DNA of 64,000 nucleotides from Epiperipatus broadwayi (GCA_028023455.1 JAQFVV010000234.1:62001-126000); one strand, 5' to 3'; counted from the stretch's first letter, positions 36,126-49,573 are shown. Notes: a model not told the origin generated them from the letters alone. Translations and numbers: made by a program.

Positions 36126-36474
36126 ATATATGACATCCAGACTTAACATCATGATACTTTGGTTGGAATGAATTTTGAAAATGTAATGTATTACTATTGC
36201 TACAGGATATCAATTGACTCCTGAAGTGAACTCAGTGTAAAATTAACCCTAAGTTCGAATACTGAACATAACGGAATAGAGATGAAGTTTGGATGAACTG
36301 GTCTAAGTTGTATCTGTATTGAATATTTAAATATTAAATTATCATATTTTAAATAGATGCAAATATGGATTAAATTTTTATCACATCATTCATTGCATCC
36401 TAAATAAGGACCCTAGTTCCATATATAGTTAGATGCATTTATCATCATTCCTTAAGGGAATATGAACCATTGCA
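36126..36474 (+). repeat. Left LTR, second segment
   Basis: Matches 42535-42886: TTAACATCATGATA, ATTAACCCTAA, TTTAAATATTAAATTATCA and CATTCCTTAAGG blocks. It ends ATTGCA where the right LTR ends GTTACA. Its presence on the far side of the LINE shows that the cluster and LINE entered the LTR. Confidence 0.8.
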
Positions 36475-36476
36475 TA

Positions 36477-36494
36477 TGGATGTAATTCTACAGG
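36477..36494 (+). promoter_or_regulatory. Putative tRNA primer-binding site
   Basis: Starts TGG two bases after the left LTR end (TGGATGTAATTCTACAGG). TGG pairs with the CCA tail of a tRNA primer. The tRNA species was not identified. Confidence 0.5.
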
Positions 36495-36969
36495 CATAAA
36501 ACAATACTTTACCGTCAACTACATCCATAAACAAATAAAAAATTATATATCATTTGTATGGAATCTAATCTTGATTGATTGATTTACATAGTAACGATAG
36601 ATAATTTCAACCATCAAATGATGAGATAACTTTCATGGAAACTCTTAAAATAATTAATAATAAAATAAATAGTGACCTTAAAATAAAATAATGAATGATT
36701 GAATAGATTGTCAGGGATTTAAAAAAGACAATTTTAAGTTAGGCATTAAATCAATAACATCTAAAAAAATTTTTTTTATTAGGTAAGAAAAGTTTTAAAA
36801 TTACTTAAAAAAGAAAAGATACAGCATGAAATCTATGTGAAATAATCCCTCCTCGTAAATAGGGAATAAATAAATTTATAACTAGGATAAAACATAATTC
36901 ATGATTACAAGAAGTGGGAAAAACTTAATCAAAACAATAATGAAACGTGTTAAAAGTATAAAATATTAA

Positions 36970-37720
36970 TATTAATGAAGAAGCAGAAGATATTAGGAAT
37001 ATTGAAGAAAGATCTTGACTGATCCAATTATTAGGAATTACTATGACTGAGAGTAAATACTACACAAACACCCATTCTTGATGAATCGATATCTCAAACC
37101 AAGGTTACACTTGATGATGAAGTGTGTCAAATAACTATCCTCGAAATAGCACAGGCTACAACAGATAATATGACTATAGAACAAATGTTCCAAATCATCA
37201 CAAATATGAATTATAATATGAAAAAAGAAATAAACCAAAATATGAATAATTTAGAAGAAAAATTGAAAAGTGATATGACTAATTTAGAAGAAATTTGAAA
37301 AGTAATATAGAAAATATTAAATCAGAACTAAAATTGGAAATGAAGGGTTTGGAAAATAAATCATCTAATGATATAGAACAGTTATCGATAGGTCTAAATA
37401 ATGTTCAAAGAGATAATATCGAGATGAGACAAGCCTTAGAAGAAATAAAAAAAACATGTTGAAGAAAAAGATACCAGTTGTCCACAGAGATTCAAAGAAT
37501 TTCAGGCTAATATTATTGATTAACTGAATATTCAACGCAATGAATAGTATAAAACCAGAGAAATTTTTAAAATCATTAAAATAGATGAGAAACAGAAGAA
37601 AATACAAACATAAATACAAAAAAACTACAAGAAGTAAATAAAGTAATATTTATTAAGGCTATAACCTTAAGACTATGCGCCTGAAAAATCGACAGTAGGG
37701 ACCTGCAAATCTTTAATACA
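36970..37720 (+). pseudogene. Gag-like coiled-coil remnant
   Basis: One clear frame (37079-37290) reads KVTLDDEVCQITILEIAQAT, MTIEQMFQIITNMNYNMKKE, then NNLEEKLKSDMTNLEE. Related heptads continue in another frame to about 37460. The leucine/asparagine-rich helical repeats and the position right after the 5' LTR suit the N-terminus of a Gypsy gag. No zinc knuckle is seen and stops are frequent. Confidence 0.55.
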
Positions 37721-38789
37721 GGATTTATTTAAAAGAGAAATTGGTCAAATCTATACAAACAAATTAATTATTCAGATATTAATGAAGAATCATTGAATGA
37801 GTTGGATAAAAATTTCAAACAGTTATAAATTACAATAACTTGTATAGAAAATGATACAATATCGGAAAACACCACATTAAAAAAATTTATGGAAAGCACA
37901 ACAGAAATACATAATAAAGTAAATCATATGGATGAGGCATTTAAACAAAAATTCAAGTTTATTGAATTACAAATGTCTCAAAATACACTTGCATGTTGAC
38001 CACAACATAATAATTTCCAACATAAAACACAGATAGATAAGGAAGGAAATATTAGAGAAGATCAAATAGAGTTCACTTTTAAAAATCCACTAAGATGAAT
38101 TGATTCAGATATAGAATCAACAATAATCAACCAATAGACAATATTCATAATTATTACAACATATACAAAGAAACAAAAGAGTACTATGTTCCATGAGTTA
38201 TGTAATACCTACAAAGGCCCATTTACCTTCATTAATTATTGAAATATAAATGTTTATTAACTTTATAATAAAAATAGATCAAAAGGATTACACTCTGGAT
38301 ATGGAAATATAATCATGCAAATCGGAATAATAATAAAAAAAAGAACAAAATAAGACAAAAATAATATTGAACCAAATCATCAATCAATATTGGAGATTAA
38401 ACTATTTATCAAAATTTACACATGATAAATTTCTCAAAAGAACTCATTTTACATAAACTCTGTAACACTTATAATGATCTATTCATCTCCATCAAATATA
38501 TCAATACAAAGGTTTAATAAATTTATAGTGAAGAAGAAATCGAGGAAATTTATTACACAAAAATATGGATACTATATCATGGAGAAATAGAATGAAATTT
38601 TTCTTTCATTTTCTTAAAAAAAATGGATATATAAATATATAGACTATTAAATTAATAAGAAATAAGATTTTCACAACATATAAATGTGAATTCATGTAAT
38701 AAATATCAGAATTACAGTTAAAAAAATCAAGGAATGAAAGCAGAAAGAAGGAAAAAAGCACAATCTAAAACTTGTCTAAAACTATATTA

Positions 38790-39010
38790 TGGAATAAACT
38801 CTTATAAATTAATTATGGATTCATTTGTAAAACCCAGAATGGATTATACCATTATCATGGAAATGGAGACTGATTACTCATAAGTTATCACATTCATAGA
38901 TCAATTGCAACCAATATATTTAAGGAATGCCAAAGAAAATCCAGTTAGTCTCAAGATAATAGAGCAGAATTGGTACTTTTAAATAGGTCTATACATAAAG
39001 TATGCATACT
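38790..39010 (+). pseudogene. RNase H trace of the Gypsy pol
   Basis: IMDSFVKPRMDYTIIMEMET followed after a stop by QPIYLRNAKENPVSLKIIEQ corresponds to the P-x-x-x-x-I-x-E-T-D...PI-x-Y-x-S-R...N-x-S...E start of Gypsy RNase H. The upstream RT is too decayed to outline (38400-38790). Confidence 0.45.
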
Positions 39011-40142
39011 GCTAACTAAAATCAAACTTAGCTGCAAATAACCATATCTTTCATCATACTATCTCTTGGTATACCACTTTATAAATAATAAATATGGCCT
39101 TAAGTAAATTAATCTTGATAACATCCAATATATTGAGAAACACATCATGTGAAAAGCACTTGTAAAAATGAATAAAAAGCAAGTAATCCATATACTAATA
39201 TTTCATGATAAAATAATAAATATGTATTAAATTATATTAAATGGAGTGTGAATGAATCTACTGAATTCACACCTATTAACCTTTTAACCGCTAATTATAT
39301 TATTGGTTGTATGAGGTAAAAATCAAATCTTTTAATTGGCCAACTCACAAACTGAAGACAAAGCCTATTGTTAAAACATATTCGCCTATAATATTAAATT
39401 CAACTCAGATACGTTTATAAAAAGTATATTACTAATTTTTCAGGTTATGAAGAGAACGAAAGTTCTTTCAAAAATAAATTGCTATTTATTTATTCTAAAA
39501 TATTCAATTTCGGCAACATAAAAGCTATAATATAAACAAAAAGGTCGACTTTTACGTTATAGAAAAGTAAATATTTCTTTTAAATATTTCTTTAATATTT
39601 TTACTAAAATCTTCAATATTTTTCGAAAATAATTTTGTTTTTTTAGTTTTTTTTTTAAAAAACTAGTTTAATTTCTGAAATTATATTTTTTTAATACTTA
39701 GAATTGCATTCAAAATGAAAATCTCAGCGTTTTTCTTTATTTTCTTTGATCAGGCGGTTTCTTTGTTCTTTCCAGCCAATCAGAATGTCTTTTTCGGCTG
39801 AGATCTCACTAACAACCAATTACAACCGATGTTGTTTCTTTGTTTAGGTTTAAATGTGTTTTTTTTATTTTTTACTTGTAAAATAAGTCAGAAGAGGGCA
39901 CCATCTTACAGAACTTTTAAAAACCTATTCAAAACCTATCAAACGAATTTTTTAGCATAAGAACTGGCAGAGTTAGAGTGACATCAGATGTCTACGAGGA
40001 GCCTCGTAAAAAACAGTCTTTTGGTTAAACTACATTTCAATAAAGCAATTCTAAATTTATTTAAAAATTACCAACTTCCAATTAAACCCAATCAGATTGA
40101 TATAAAATATGATATAAAAAGGCTTATCAAAGATTAATAAAT

Positions 40143-40373
40143 AAATCAGAGCTGAGAAATAAAAACAGAAAGAAAAATTGCTACCAATTCAAAATAGGAG
40201 ACAAAGTTTTTATAAAGACCCATAACCTTAGTAAACCACTCCAAAACAAATGTTACAAATTCTATAATCCATATAAAGGACCATTTACTATAATAAAACA
40301 TACAGGTCCAAATGCATTCTGGATAGTGAAAGAGTCATATAATGCCCACATTCTTAAACCATATTTTGATTAA
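40143..40373 (+). pseudogene. Integrase C-terminus of the Gypsy element
   Basis: An open frame ending in TAA encodes YQFKIGDKVFIKTHNL, NPYKGPFTIIKHTGPNAFWI and NAHILKPYFD. This is the GD-x-V...GP-F-x-I...N-x-x-x-L-KP-Y barrel that ends Gypsy integrases. The catalytic DDE core upstream is missing or unrecognisable; 39000-40140 includes an unexplained GC-richer patch at ~39740-40000. Confidence 0.8.
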
Positions 40374-40600
40374 CCATAAAGTTTAGATAACTATCACATG
40401 CAGATTATAGAATGAGAAAGAGAAAGAAGACAACACTAAATAAAAACACAGAAATAATCATTTTAATAATGAGAGCAATCTAGTTAATATGATCCCTTTA
40501 TAAACTTAAATTTAAGAAATATACATATAACACTAAGACACACATACACATTTTAAGTGTTAAAATTTTCTTTTCATATTAGAAAATTTTAACCCTGTTA

Positions 40601-40610
40601 GGAAGGGGGA
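40601..40610 (+). promoter_or_regulatory. Polypurine tract
   Basis: GGAAGGGGGA lies two bases before the TGTAAG start of the right LTR, as expected for the plus-strand primer of an LTR retrotransposon. Confidence 0.8.
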
Positions 40611-40612
40611 TT

Positions 40613-42886
40613 TGTAAGAGTAATGTGCAATTTTATTAAGCTAACTTGTTTATGTGCAATATCAAATCATAAACTTAAAAATATAATTTGAATTAATAAA
40701 CAATAAATACATTATTCTTTTATGTTAAAATATCCATATGCATATGTACATAACATAAACATTAGATTATACAATTTTAATAATAAAAGTCCCCTCAAAT
40801 AAGTAGTTATTTTAATGAAATCAAATATTAAAATAATTAGATATATAAAATAATTATTAAATTAACTAATATCACTAATCAAACTCAAAACATAGAAATA
40901 ACCTAAAGTCAAGTCATATCTTAGCAACTAAATGTGAAGGAAATAAAATTAGAACTCAATTATACAATTATTAATTATGATGAATTCAACACTAATTGAA
41001 TACAACATCATGAAATGAAATAGTAAATTAACACATGCTAATTATCGGAAAACAATAAAAGCTAAATCAAATACTTTTTAAATTCAGTTCCAGCTTTTAC
41101 AAATAAACTAGTCACTATGCATGCATATTTATTTTACTGCATTTGAATACTGAACACATCAGAAAGATAGATCAGTAGTTTGAATGAATTTTGCTTGTTT
41201 ATAAATATTTCATTAGCAAAAAAACTCTAATATCACTTAAGTAAAGAATAAAGAAATTACTCTTTAATATCATCAATAATAATTTCAAAGTGAAATTATC
41301 TTTAATATAATAATTAGAGAAATTCTTAATGATATAATTCTAAACTTGAATTTCAAGAAAGATAAATATCATCAAACTTATTTATATATCCAATTAAATT
41401 CATTTTAAGATTTTAAGTTATAGAAAATGCATCAGGAGTAAAGGCACTTTGCCATAGGATTAAATGTTATTATTCTAACCTAAAGCAGTGTAATTATTTA
41501 TTCCTACTGAAATGCCTATATATATAATTCAATATCCACCTTCAGTTCACAATAAGATAATTTAAAAAAGCAGATTGTAACATCATGTAAGAGAAATATT
41601 TGTGAAATAATGGAATATACTGATTGATTCTCCAATGATTGATGACTGGTAATAAAAGAAATCTATTTGTAATGAACATTGCTACTTAAATTTTAAAAAA
41701 TGAACAGAATAATACCATAAACTTTAAATGCATATTATTCTTGGGTATCAACATCTATAAATATTTAATTTTCTTTTCTTTGCCTTTAAAACCTGATTAC
41801 TTTGGAATAATTCATTTTGAAAAATCATTAGATGAAAAATGAGCATAGATCATTGGATTCTTTATTTATTTATTTATTTAATAAAATGTAGGTCTTCCTT
41901 ATGCAACAACTTGACCAGGTTAATAATTAAACTTAATATGAAGGTAAGATTTTACTGTTCTTCATATTAAATTCATTCACTTATGACATCACAGAATTTT
42001 TGTTTATTATTAAGTCACTTAATAGATTAATATTTGTTTATTTATTATTTGGTATAAATTACTAATATCCATGGATGAAAGGTAGTTTCTTTCAACAATA
42101 GGGACCATACATAGATGGGGGGGAGGTCTTATAAAAATGGAATTCCTTCAAAAGAATTCATTATTAAAAAAGTCTTCATTTATACTTATATTGTTTAATT
42201 TAAACTTAGTTAGCTAGTGTTATCATAATCATTGAAATTATAAAATGTTATTTATTTTTGCAATCCATTAAATATTGTTTGTACTGTAATACATATTTAC
42301 TATGAGGTATGGGAAGGTATAATTTTAAAATGTATATAGTAATATAGTAGAAATGTATTTAAACACTTGTAATTAAAAATGATATATAATGATAAATTTA
42401 AATTGTTTTCAAATAATAAATATTACTAAATTTATTTTAAATTTAAGGAAGTTTTATATTTATTTACATTATTTATTTTATTTCTATAATAAAATAAAAT
42501 TGAATATATATATATATATGCCCACATATACATATCATCCTGATTTAACATCATGATAACTTGGTTGGAATAAATTTTGAGAATCTATCAAACATATACA
42601 AAAATATTATTATTGCTACACAATATCAATTAACCCCTAAAGAGGGTCAAGTGTAAAATTAACCCTAACTTCTAATACTCAGAATACTGGTATAGTAAAG
42701 AGAAGTGAAGATTGGATGATCTGGTCTGTATAGAATGTTTAAATATTAAATTATCAAATTTGAAATAGATGCAATTATGGATTAGACTTTTATCGCATAA
42801 TTCATGGCATCCTACATGAAGACCCTAGAGCTGACTATAGTTAGATGCGTTCACCCTTATTCCTTAAGGAAATACAGACTGTTACA
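40613..42886 (+). repeat. Right LTR of the Gypsy element
   Basis: About 2.27 kb, TGTAAGAG...GTTACA, without the nested insertions seen in the left copy. An internal (TA)n at ~42505-42520 marks the position where the left copy was invaded. Many substitutions and small indels separate the LTRs, so the insertion is old. Confidence 0.85.
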
Positions 42887-43151
42887 ATATATATACATAT
42901 ATTGTTTAATATATATATATATATTGTTTTTTTTTTTTATAAATGTACCTTTAAAGTTTTCTTGCAATGATATACATTGCAGAAGCTTTATGTGGAGAAA
43001 CTGAACTGTTATCAGACCCACATAGCTATCTAGTTTGACAGGCTGAGTTTGAAGACATTTAGGTGTCTAAAAAATTCATGCTTGCAAACTGATAGAAACG
43101 TTTTGCATAAACGCTTGGAATTAATATTTAGGTTTAGTTTCTAACTCCTAT

Positions 43152-43199
43152 CCCTTCACTGATGAGAGCAAATCAGCTTGAAATCAGCTGATCTGAGGG
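43152..43199 (+). ncRNA. Type I-like hammerhead ribozyme core, unit 1
   Basis: CTGATGAG at 43159-43166, stem II AGC/GCT closed by a G-T pair with loop AAATCA, GAAA, palindromic TCAGCTGA giving a loopless 5-bp stem III (with the A-T next to it), C at the cleavage position, then TGAGGG. TGAGGG pairs with CCTTCA in front of the core (one G-T) as stem I. All invariant hammerhead bases are present. Self-cleavage at this site in each unit would release unit-length RNA. Confidence 0.65.
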
Positions 43200-43553
43200 T
43201 AGAGCAAAATGAAAGAGACAGTGAATATTGACTCTGATGTTTATGTAAACAAATACGCTTGTTTGAAGCTCCATCTATTGATCATTAATACAAGTGATAG
43301 CAGGTTTTTACATATATAAAACTTGTTTTGTTTTTCATAAATGTACCTTTAAAGTTTTCTTGCAATGATATAGATTGCAGAAGCTTTGATTATGGGGATA
43401 AACTGAACTGTTATCAGACCCACATAGCTATATAGTTTGATAGGCTGAGTTTGAAGACATTTAGGTGTCTAAAAAATTCATGCTTGCAAACTGATAGAAA
43501 TGTTTTGCATAAATGCTTGGAGTTAATATTTAGGTTTAGTTTCTAACTCCTAT

Positions 43554-43601
43554 CCCTTCACTGATGAGAGCAAATCAGCTTGAAATCAGCTGATCTGAGA
43601 T
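43554..43601 (+). ncRNA. Type I-like hammerhead ribozyme core, unit 2
   Basis: CTGATGAG at 43561-43568 with the same stem II, GAAA and stem III. The strand after the cleavage site reads TGAGAT instead of TGAGGG, shortening stem I. Confidence 0.6.
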
Positions 43602-43962
43602 GGAGCAAAATGAAAGAGACAGTGAATATTGACTCTGACGTTTATGTAAACAAATACGCTTGTTTGGAGGTCTTGGGAAAGCTCCATCTATTGATCATTA
43701 ATACAAGCAATAGCAGGTTTTTACGTATATTAAACTTGTTTTGTTTTTCATAAATGTACCTTTAAAGTTTTCTTGCAATGATATAGATTGCAGAAGCTTT
43801 ATGTGGAGAAACTGAACTGTTATCAGACCCACATAGCTATCTAGTTTGATAGGCTGAGTTTGAAGACATTTAGGTGTCTAAAAAATTCATGCTTGCAAAC
43901 TGATAGAAACGTTTTGCATAAACGCTTGGAGTTAATATTTACGTTTAGTTTCTAACTCCTAT

Positions 43963-44010
43963 CCCTTCACTGATGAGAGCAAATCAGCTTGAAATCAGCT
44001 GATCTGAGGG
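43963..44010 (+). ncRNA. Type I-like hammerhead ribozyme core, unit 3
   Basis: CTGATGAG at 43970-43977. All core and stem elements are as in unit 1, including TGAGGG. Confidence 0.65.
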
Positions 44011-44163
44011 TGGAGCAAAATGAAAGAGGCAGTGAATATTGACTCTGACGTTTATGTAAACAAATACGCTTGTTTGGATGTCTTGATAAAGCTCCATCTA
44101 TTGATCATTAATACAAGCGATAGCAGGTTTTTACGTATATAAAACTTGTTTTGTTTTTCATAC

Positions 44164-47100
44164 ATATATATATATATATTATAGCAGGGATTCATTATAG
44201 ATTACTATTATTAATTAATTGTTGTACATTCTACCTTAAATTTGTGTTGATAAATATTAGTCTAACTGAATTAAAATACTTTTTAAAAAAAATTAATTTA
44301 TTAAAATCAGAATCTGAATATTGATAAATACTCTTTCATAAGATTGTATGATATTATAGACACTGCATTACAAACAGATACATTTATATCCCTGAATGAC
44401 TTTTATTAGGTATGTTAACAATCTTATTTGGAATTTTCAATAATGGTATTAAAAGTAATTTGTTTAAATTTATTTTCCTTAATGATTCTATGGTTTTAAA
44501 AACATATCCTCTATACAACATTAACAAGATAGTGAATATTAACTAAGATATTTAAAAGTATATATAAAACCAACAATAGTAAGTAAAATGATTCAGCGAG
44601 CACAAACTATTGTATAAGATAGTGGTTAATTAAAATAATTAATAGTAAAATGGAAATATCCATTTCAAGTTTAGTTAGGTGATTAGAAATAGATGAATTA
44701 ATTTAAAAATTAACAGTAGATTACAGATTAGTGAAATAATTTAGTTATGGAAACTGTAAATTGTAAGAAGTGGTAGTTAATAAAGCATTGTGCAACAGTA
44801 GTAAAGTGCTTGGACAATTTAGTATTATATGGTATAATTTCATAGCTTACATATAGGAATACTTATATTATAGAAACCCCTTTGTAACCATTTCTATATG
44901 AATAATAAGAATACATACATGAAAACAATGTTAAAATATGACGGTTGAATATTCTGAATTCGACTGGTTAAGTGTCTCTGTTCCAGAAGAAATGTACAAA
45001 GTGTTTATGAAGATAATAACTTCCAGTATCAACATCGATTAAACTAACTTTAAAATTCATAAGCAAAATATTACTAGATAAATTTAGTTTGCAAAACCAA
45101 TAAATAGTTAATAATCAGGTCTATAAAATGAATATCGGATTCGAATTACAAATTAGGTGATAAATGAATTAGGATATAGACAACTAAATTGATCATGAAA
45201 ATAAATATAATAATTAGTGAAAAATGAACGAGTTAAAAGTGAGAAGAAGAGACGGAAAATGTGTTAGAATGATGCATGATTAAAATATGATAGAATCGGA
45301 GTTAGTAAATAATGAATCAATTATGATAATGAGTTAAGATGAAATGAGGATGAAAAAAAATAAGAGAAAGAAAGATCCAGATGAAATATAAGAACAACGT
45401 TGATGCTGAAGAATGAGATCCTGAATTATAAAACTAATATTGTGTTAAATAACTGTAAGATAAAAAAAATAAAACAAAATATGGATTCTAAGCTTGACTA
45501 AACCAGAATATTTAACCACGAAGTTAAACAAAGTATAAGTTTTAAAAACGAGAAAAGAAATTTACGTCTTAGAGTTATACAATAAAAATTAAACAATAAA
45601 AATAAACATGAGAAATCAAGGCAAAGCATAATAAATGACTTCAGACATAAAAATTACCATAAATTCAAAATTACGATTGCTAACTAGTAATTTATTTTTC
45701 TCCGGTTCAAATAACTTAAATATTACTATTTTAAGAAATATACTTGGATCAGTAAGAGGGATTTTGCCACTACCCACGTATAATAAACAAAGGCAACTCA
45801 TAAAATAGAATTAAGAAAGAATATTTGGCAATCCCAAATACTAATAATAATATGAACTTAAAGTTTCACAAAGAATAAATTCTTAATAAAGCAAACACAA
45901 TAATTTACAAACTATCTTTTATTAAACAACTATGGGCAATATGATCAAGATCATTGAATGATGTATCTAATCATTCAGATAAACAGGTTATAGTAAAAGC
46001 TAAATGTTTCATCTTTAAAATATTATATAAAATAATACACGTATTTCAGGTTAACAGTGTTTTGATAAATAAGTGACGAATCTTTAGATACTTTAAATGT
46101 AAGAGCGCAACAAAATTTATTTTGATATGCTAGCACACAATAAAATCTATTTTATTGACTGATAATGACTTTGTGATAATAAAAATAATATGTTGATAGC
46201 AATAGCAATAATAATATGGATCGTCATTAGCAATAAGGTCACAGACCAGTAAATATATTTTAAAACAAAATTTATTTACATTATTTACAAATTTTATGAA
46301 TACACTAGGAACAATAAAGAAAATATATATAATCCTGGAAAGATTTGACAGAAATTTACATATGTCCAGATTTAACAACATAATTTTATGATTAAGGGAA
46401 GATCTCTTAGGATCTATTTACTACATTAATAAATTATTACGCTTTTATTTATTATTATTACAATTTATTACATACATTGAATTTACTTTAGACTATTTTT
46501 CTATAATAAAAAAATATAAGCATTTTAAAACAAACTGGACATTTTTTAAGACTAAATAAAAATTATTAGCATTTTAAAATAACTTGGGTATGAATGATAG
46601 ATAATATAGCTTAATGATATAGATGGAATTACATCGAATGGATTGACGACAAGTAACAATCTACTATAAAAATAACTTTTAACTAATATCATCGTTTTAC
46701 TTAATGCTAAGTACAATCTACATCTGCAAATATATATTTCAACAACAATTCTACTGTTATTCTGTTATTTATACCCAACCATCAAACTTAGGAATATGAC
46801 ACATAATAAAACGTATATATTCAAAAATATAGTGGGGTTAAACTAAGGTAAAACTAATCAACTTAGGCCATGGCTATCTCATGATTGCATGTGGTTTGAA
46901 TTCCTGGCGGAGCACCTTTAGGATATGAAAAAAAGAAAGGGGTAGTTAGTCCCTTATTTCATAACTAGCTCAATATACTACAACGTATGGCCTTAATTTG
47001 CTCAAAGTTTAATAATTATTATTCATAATTCACCCTATCATCACTCAGGGAAAGAGAATAAGTTGCCCTGATGTTATGTGGCCTGGACCTATTACATATT

Positions 47101-49478
47101 CCAAAATATTATATATCTATTATTATAACTATATACTATGACAGCCGATAAATTTACTACTAATCTAACATACCACGAATATATAAAGTCACTAACAAAA
47201 CGGTATAGATTACTATTATACATAAAATTTATAATTATCAATTCGAGAATGATCCATAACTATAGCTATCATTACCTATTAATTAGTGACATATACATAT
47301 TAAATACCATGTTGAATACACTTAAATTGACCAAGTTATATACTATGCATTTATCATTATGATTCAACAATTGTTTTCTTTTATTCCATACACAAAAATA
47401 TCAAAAATAAGTGGTAATAATTTATTACCTGTGTTCATATTTTAAATACGAATGAAATTTATAATAAATAAGATTACTTTTTTATATATATTTGATTAAA
47501 TTTAGATCTATCACGAATTTGAATTTTTTTTTCTACACAAATCTTTTTTTTATACCTATAATAACAATGTACAATATCATACACAAACATATTATATGAT
47601 TAATAATAAAATGATTAATAAACTTTTTAGTTTCACATTCGCTTTTGTAAAACTAAAAAAAATCTATAACAATCATAGTTCTATTTGCTAAACACTAGCA
47701 CATTGTTATTCTGGGAGTTAAATGAAATTAAGACAAACCTTGGTACTTATTTTAATCACGTATCTATATTCCTTATACTTTATTGTTTAATTGTGCTATT
47801 TAAGGATTAATGCACAATTTAGAATATGATTCTCACAATAATTCATAAATCAAAATTTAGGTTGGCATTTAATTCACTTTTGATAAAATACTGCAAATCA
47901 GCTTACAAAAAATATATCAATTCTGCTTGTAAAGAATTTTCAAGATGACGTTTTTAATTTGCATCAATCTGGGTTTTTAGCAATGCTGAGAATATTTTAT
48001 ATTAAAAATCTCAATAAATACTTTATATACTTTTATTTCAATGTCTTCATTTGTATTATTTTCTTAGGTAAGTGTAAGTTATTACTATTTTTATTCAATT
48101 GCAATATAATAATTTTATCTTTTTTTTTAAAAAAAAAAACACATTCTACAAGTAATGAAATTAATATAGCATACTTGAATTGTGACATTTGAAATTAGCT
48201 TTTGGAACTGTTGTGCCTTATAAATTCAAAACAGCAATAAAAGACATTGAGTATCTATCTATATAGTTTTTTTTTTATTTTAAATGCATTTGGCTGAAAA
48301 CACAAATAATTCTATCTTTTCTTTCTTTTGCTGTCCCAAATAATTTATATTTAGCTTTATAATGTGTACAGTATATTTTATAATTAAACCAGATATAAAA
48401 TACAAAACAAAACTATATGATTACAAACTTCTTGTTTTGTGTATGTTTGAAATCCATTTTAGTGGGATATTTCATTTCCAAGATGTCTATCAGCTTTATA
48501 TGTGAACTTTGATGATTATGAATTTATGGAAGTGGTGTCTATCATGTAGTAGGCCAAATGAATACTCTATTCCATTACTTGCATGTTAAAAAAATAATTT
48601 CATTTTCAATCCAATTCAAAATTTTACTTTGACAATTTTTCAATTACACTATTTTAGACGTTATTGTTTCTCTCCTGTTCTTTATTTTTGTTTTCTCTGT
48701 TCTCTCTGCATCTCACTTGATGGACTCCTATTTATAGACTCCTATTTATGAACTTTCACCAGAAATAATTATTGTACAAAATAACAAACCAATCAAATTG
48801 TTATATGTGCATACATTAACTTAAATTAATAATTCTCCATCTATAAGCATGAGCAATAACTAATTAAATCATTCAAAATTATTTTAAATCGCAATAAAAT
48901 ATGCTTAAGAATTAATTATAAAGATCAATTTAGAATAGATATAATCTTAAATCTTTTTGATTATTATTTAATAACAATAAGATATCAATATTTTTTTAAA
49001 TTAATGACACTAATAGATTATTATAATTTTGATGCTATTGAACATTAATTAGTCCATCTGACAGACAGCACATAAAATTTCATACATAACAACCACAGAG
49101 GGCTTAGCATATTTATTACTCTCAGGAGATTTATTGTTAATATTTATTTATTTTTATATTAAAATTTGACAACTATGATAACACACCACTGATATACATA
49201 ATTAATATTGAATTTTTTTTAATTATTACCAATTAAAACTTAAAATTTTATATAAATTGAACATTTAAATATGGCTTGATAAACATCGAGCCCAACCATA
49301 AGGTTTCAATATATATATATATATATTGCAATCTTTAGTATCTATATAAATGAGCCCATTAACAGAGATGGGATTTCACCTCTTTTGCTAAAAGGAGTTT
49401 GCCTTGACAACAGTTTGAAATTTTTGATTGTTATGTATATATGTATATATTGGTATTGTCTAAGTGTTGACTGTTTTG

Positions 49479-49480
<2 letters not shown>
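44164..49480. other. Intron 5, right part: nothing coding
   Basis: Over 5 kb of AT-rich sequence. 44530-45600 is purine-rich on the + strand with many TTAGTAAAT/GATGAAT-like words but no clear period. 46860-46990 is a GC-richer patch with GTGGTTTGAATTCCTGGCGG, which resembles a tRNA B-box and could be a SINE fragment. No exon motif of the gene is present. Confidence 0.45.

Positions 49481-49573
<93 letters not shown>
49481..49573. repeat. (TA)n microsatellite
   Basis: About 93 bp of AT dinucleotide ending ~118 bp before exon 6. Its nearness to the acceptor could influence splicing; Ile-Tyr frames on both strands are artefacts. Confidence 0.95.

Larger units (their letters stand above)
28691..42886 (+). 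mobile_element. Gypsy-type LTR retrotransposon with nested insertions
   Basis: Two related ~2.3-kb LTRs begin TGTAAG and end (A/G)CA. Left LTR: 28691-30787 plus 36126-36474. Right LTR: 40613-42886. A TGG-initial primer-binding-like site follows the left LTR and a purine tract GGAAGGGGGA precedes the right. Between them are a gag-like coiled coil, RNase H traces and an integrase C-terminus in that order, as in Ty3/Gypsy. All coding parts have stops, and the integrase core and protease are not recognisable. Flanks are (TA)n, so a 4-bp ATAT target duplication is possible but not provable. It lies in the sense orientation within the 22-kb intron between exons 5 and 6. Confidence 0.85.
42941..44163 (+). 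mobile_element. Three tandem ribozyme repeats between TA tracts
   Basis: Units 42941-43338, 43339-43751 and 43752-~44163 are head to tail, each starting AAATGTACCTTTAAAG and ending TTTTGTTTTTCAT. They contain AAAATTCATGCTTGCAAACT, a hammerhead core, TGATCATTAATACAAG and a TTTATGTAAACAAATACGC block. Units differ by few substitutions and one ~13-bp deletion, much less than from the 31-kb group, so this array is a separate subfamily. (TA)n lies at both borders. There is no coding capacity, so mobility would depend on another element's reverse transcriptase. Fits metazoan retrozymes. Confidence 0.78.

Noticed and set aside
37041-37619. Minus-strand frames over the Gypsy gag
   Set aside because: Shadows of the purine-rich + strand gag remnant; hydrophobic composition follows from the reverse of Lys/Asn/Glu codons.
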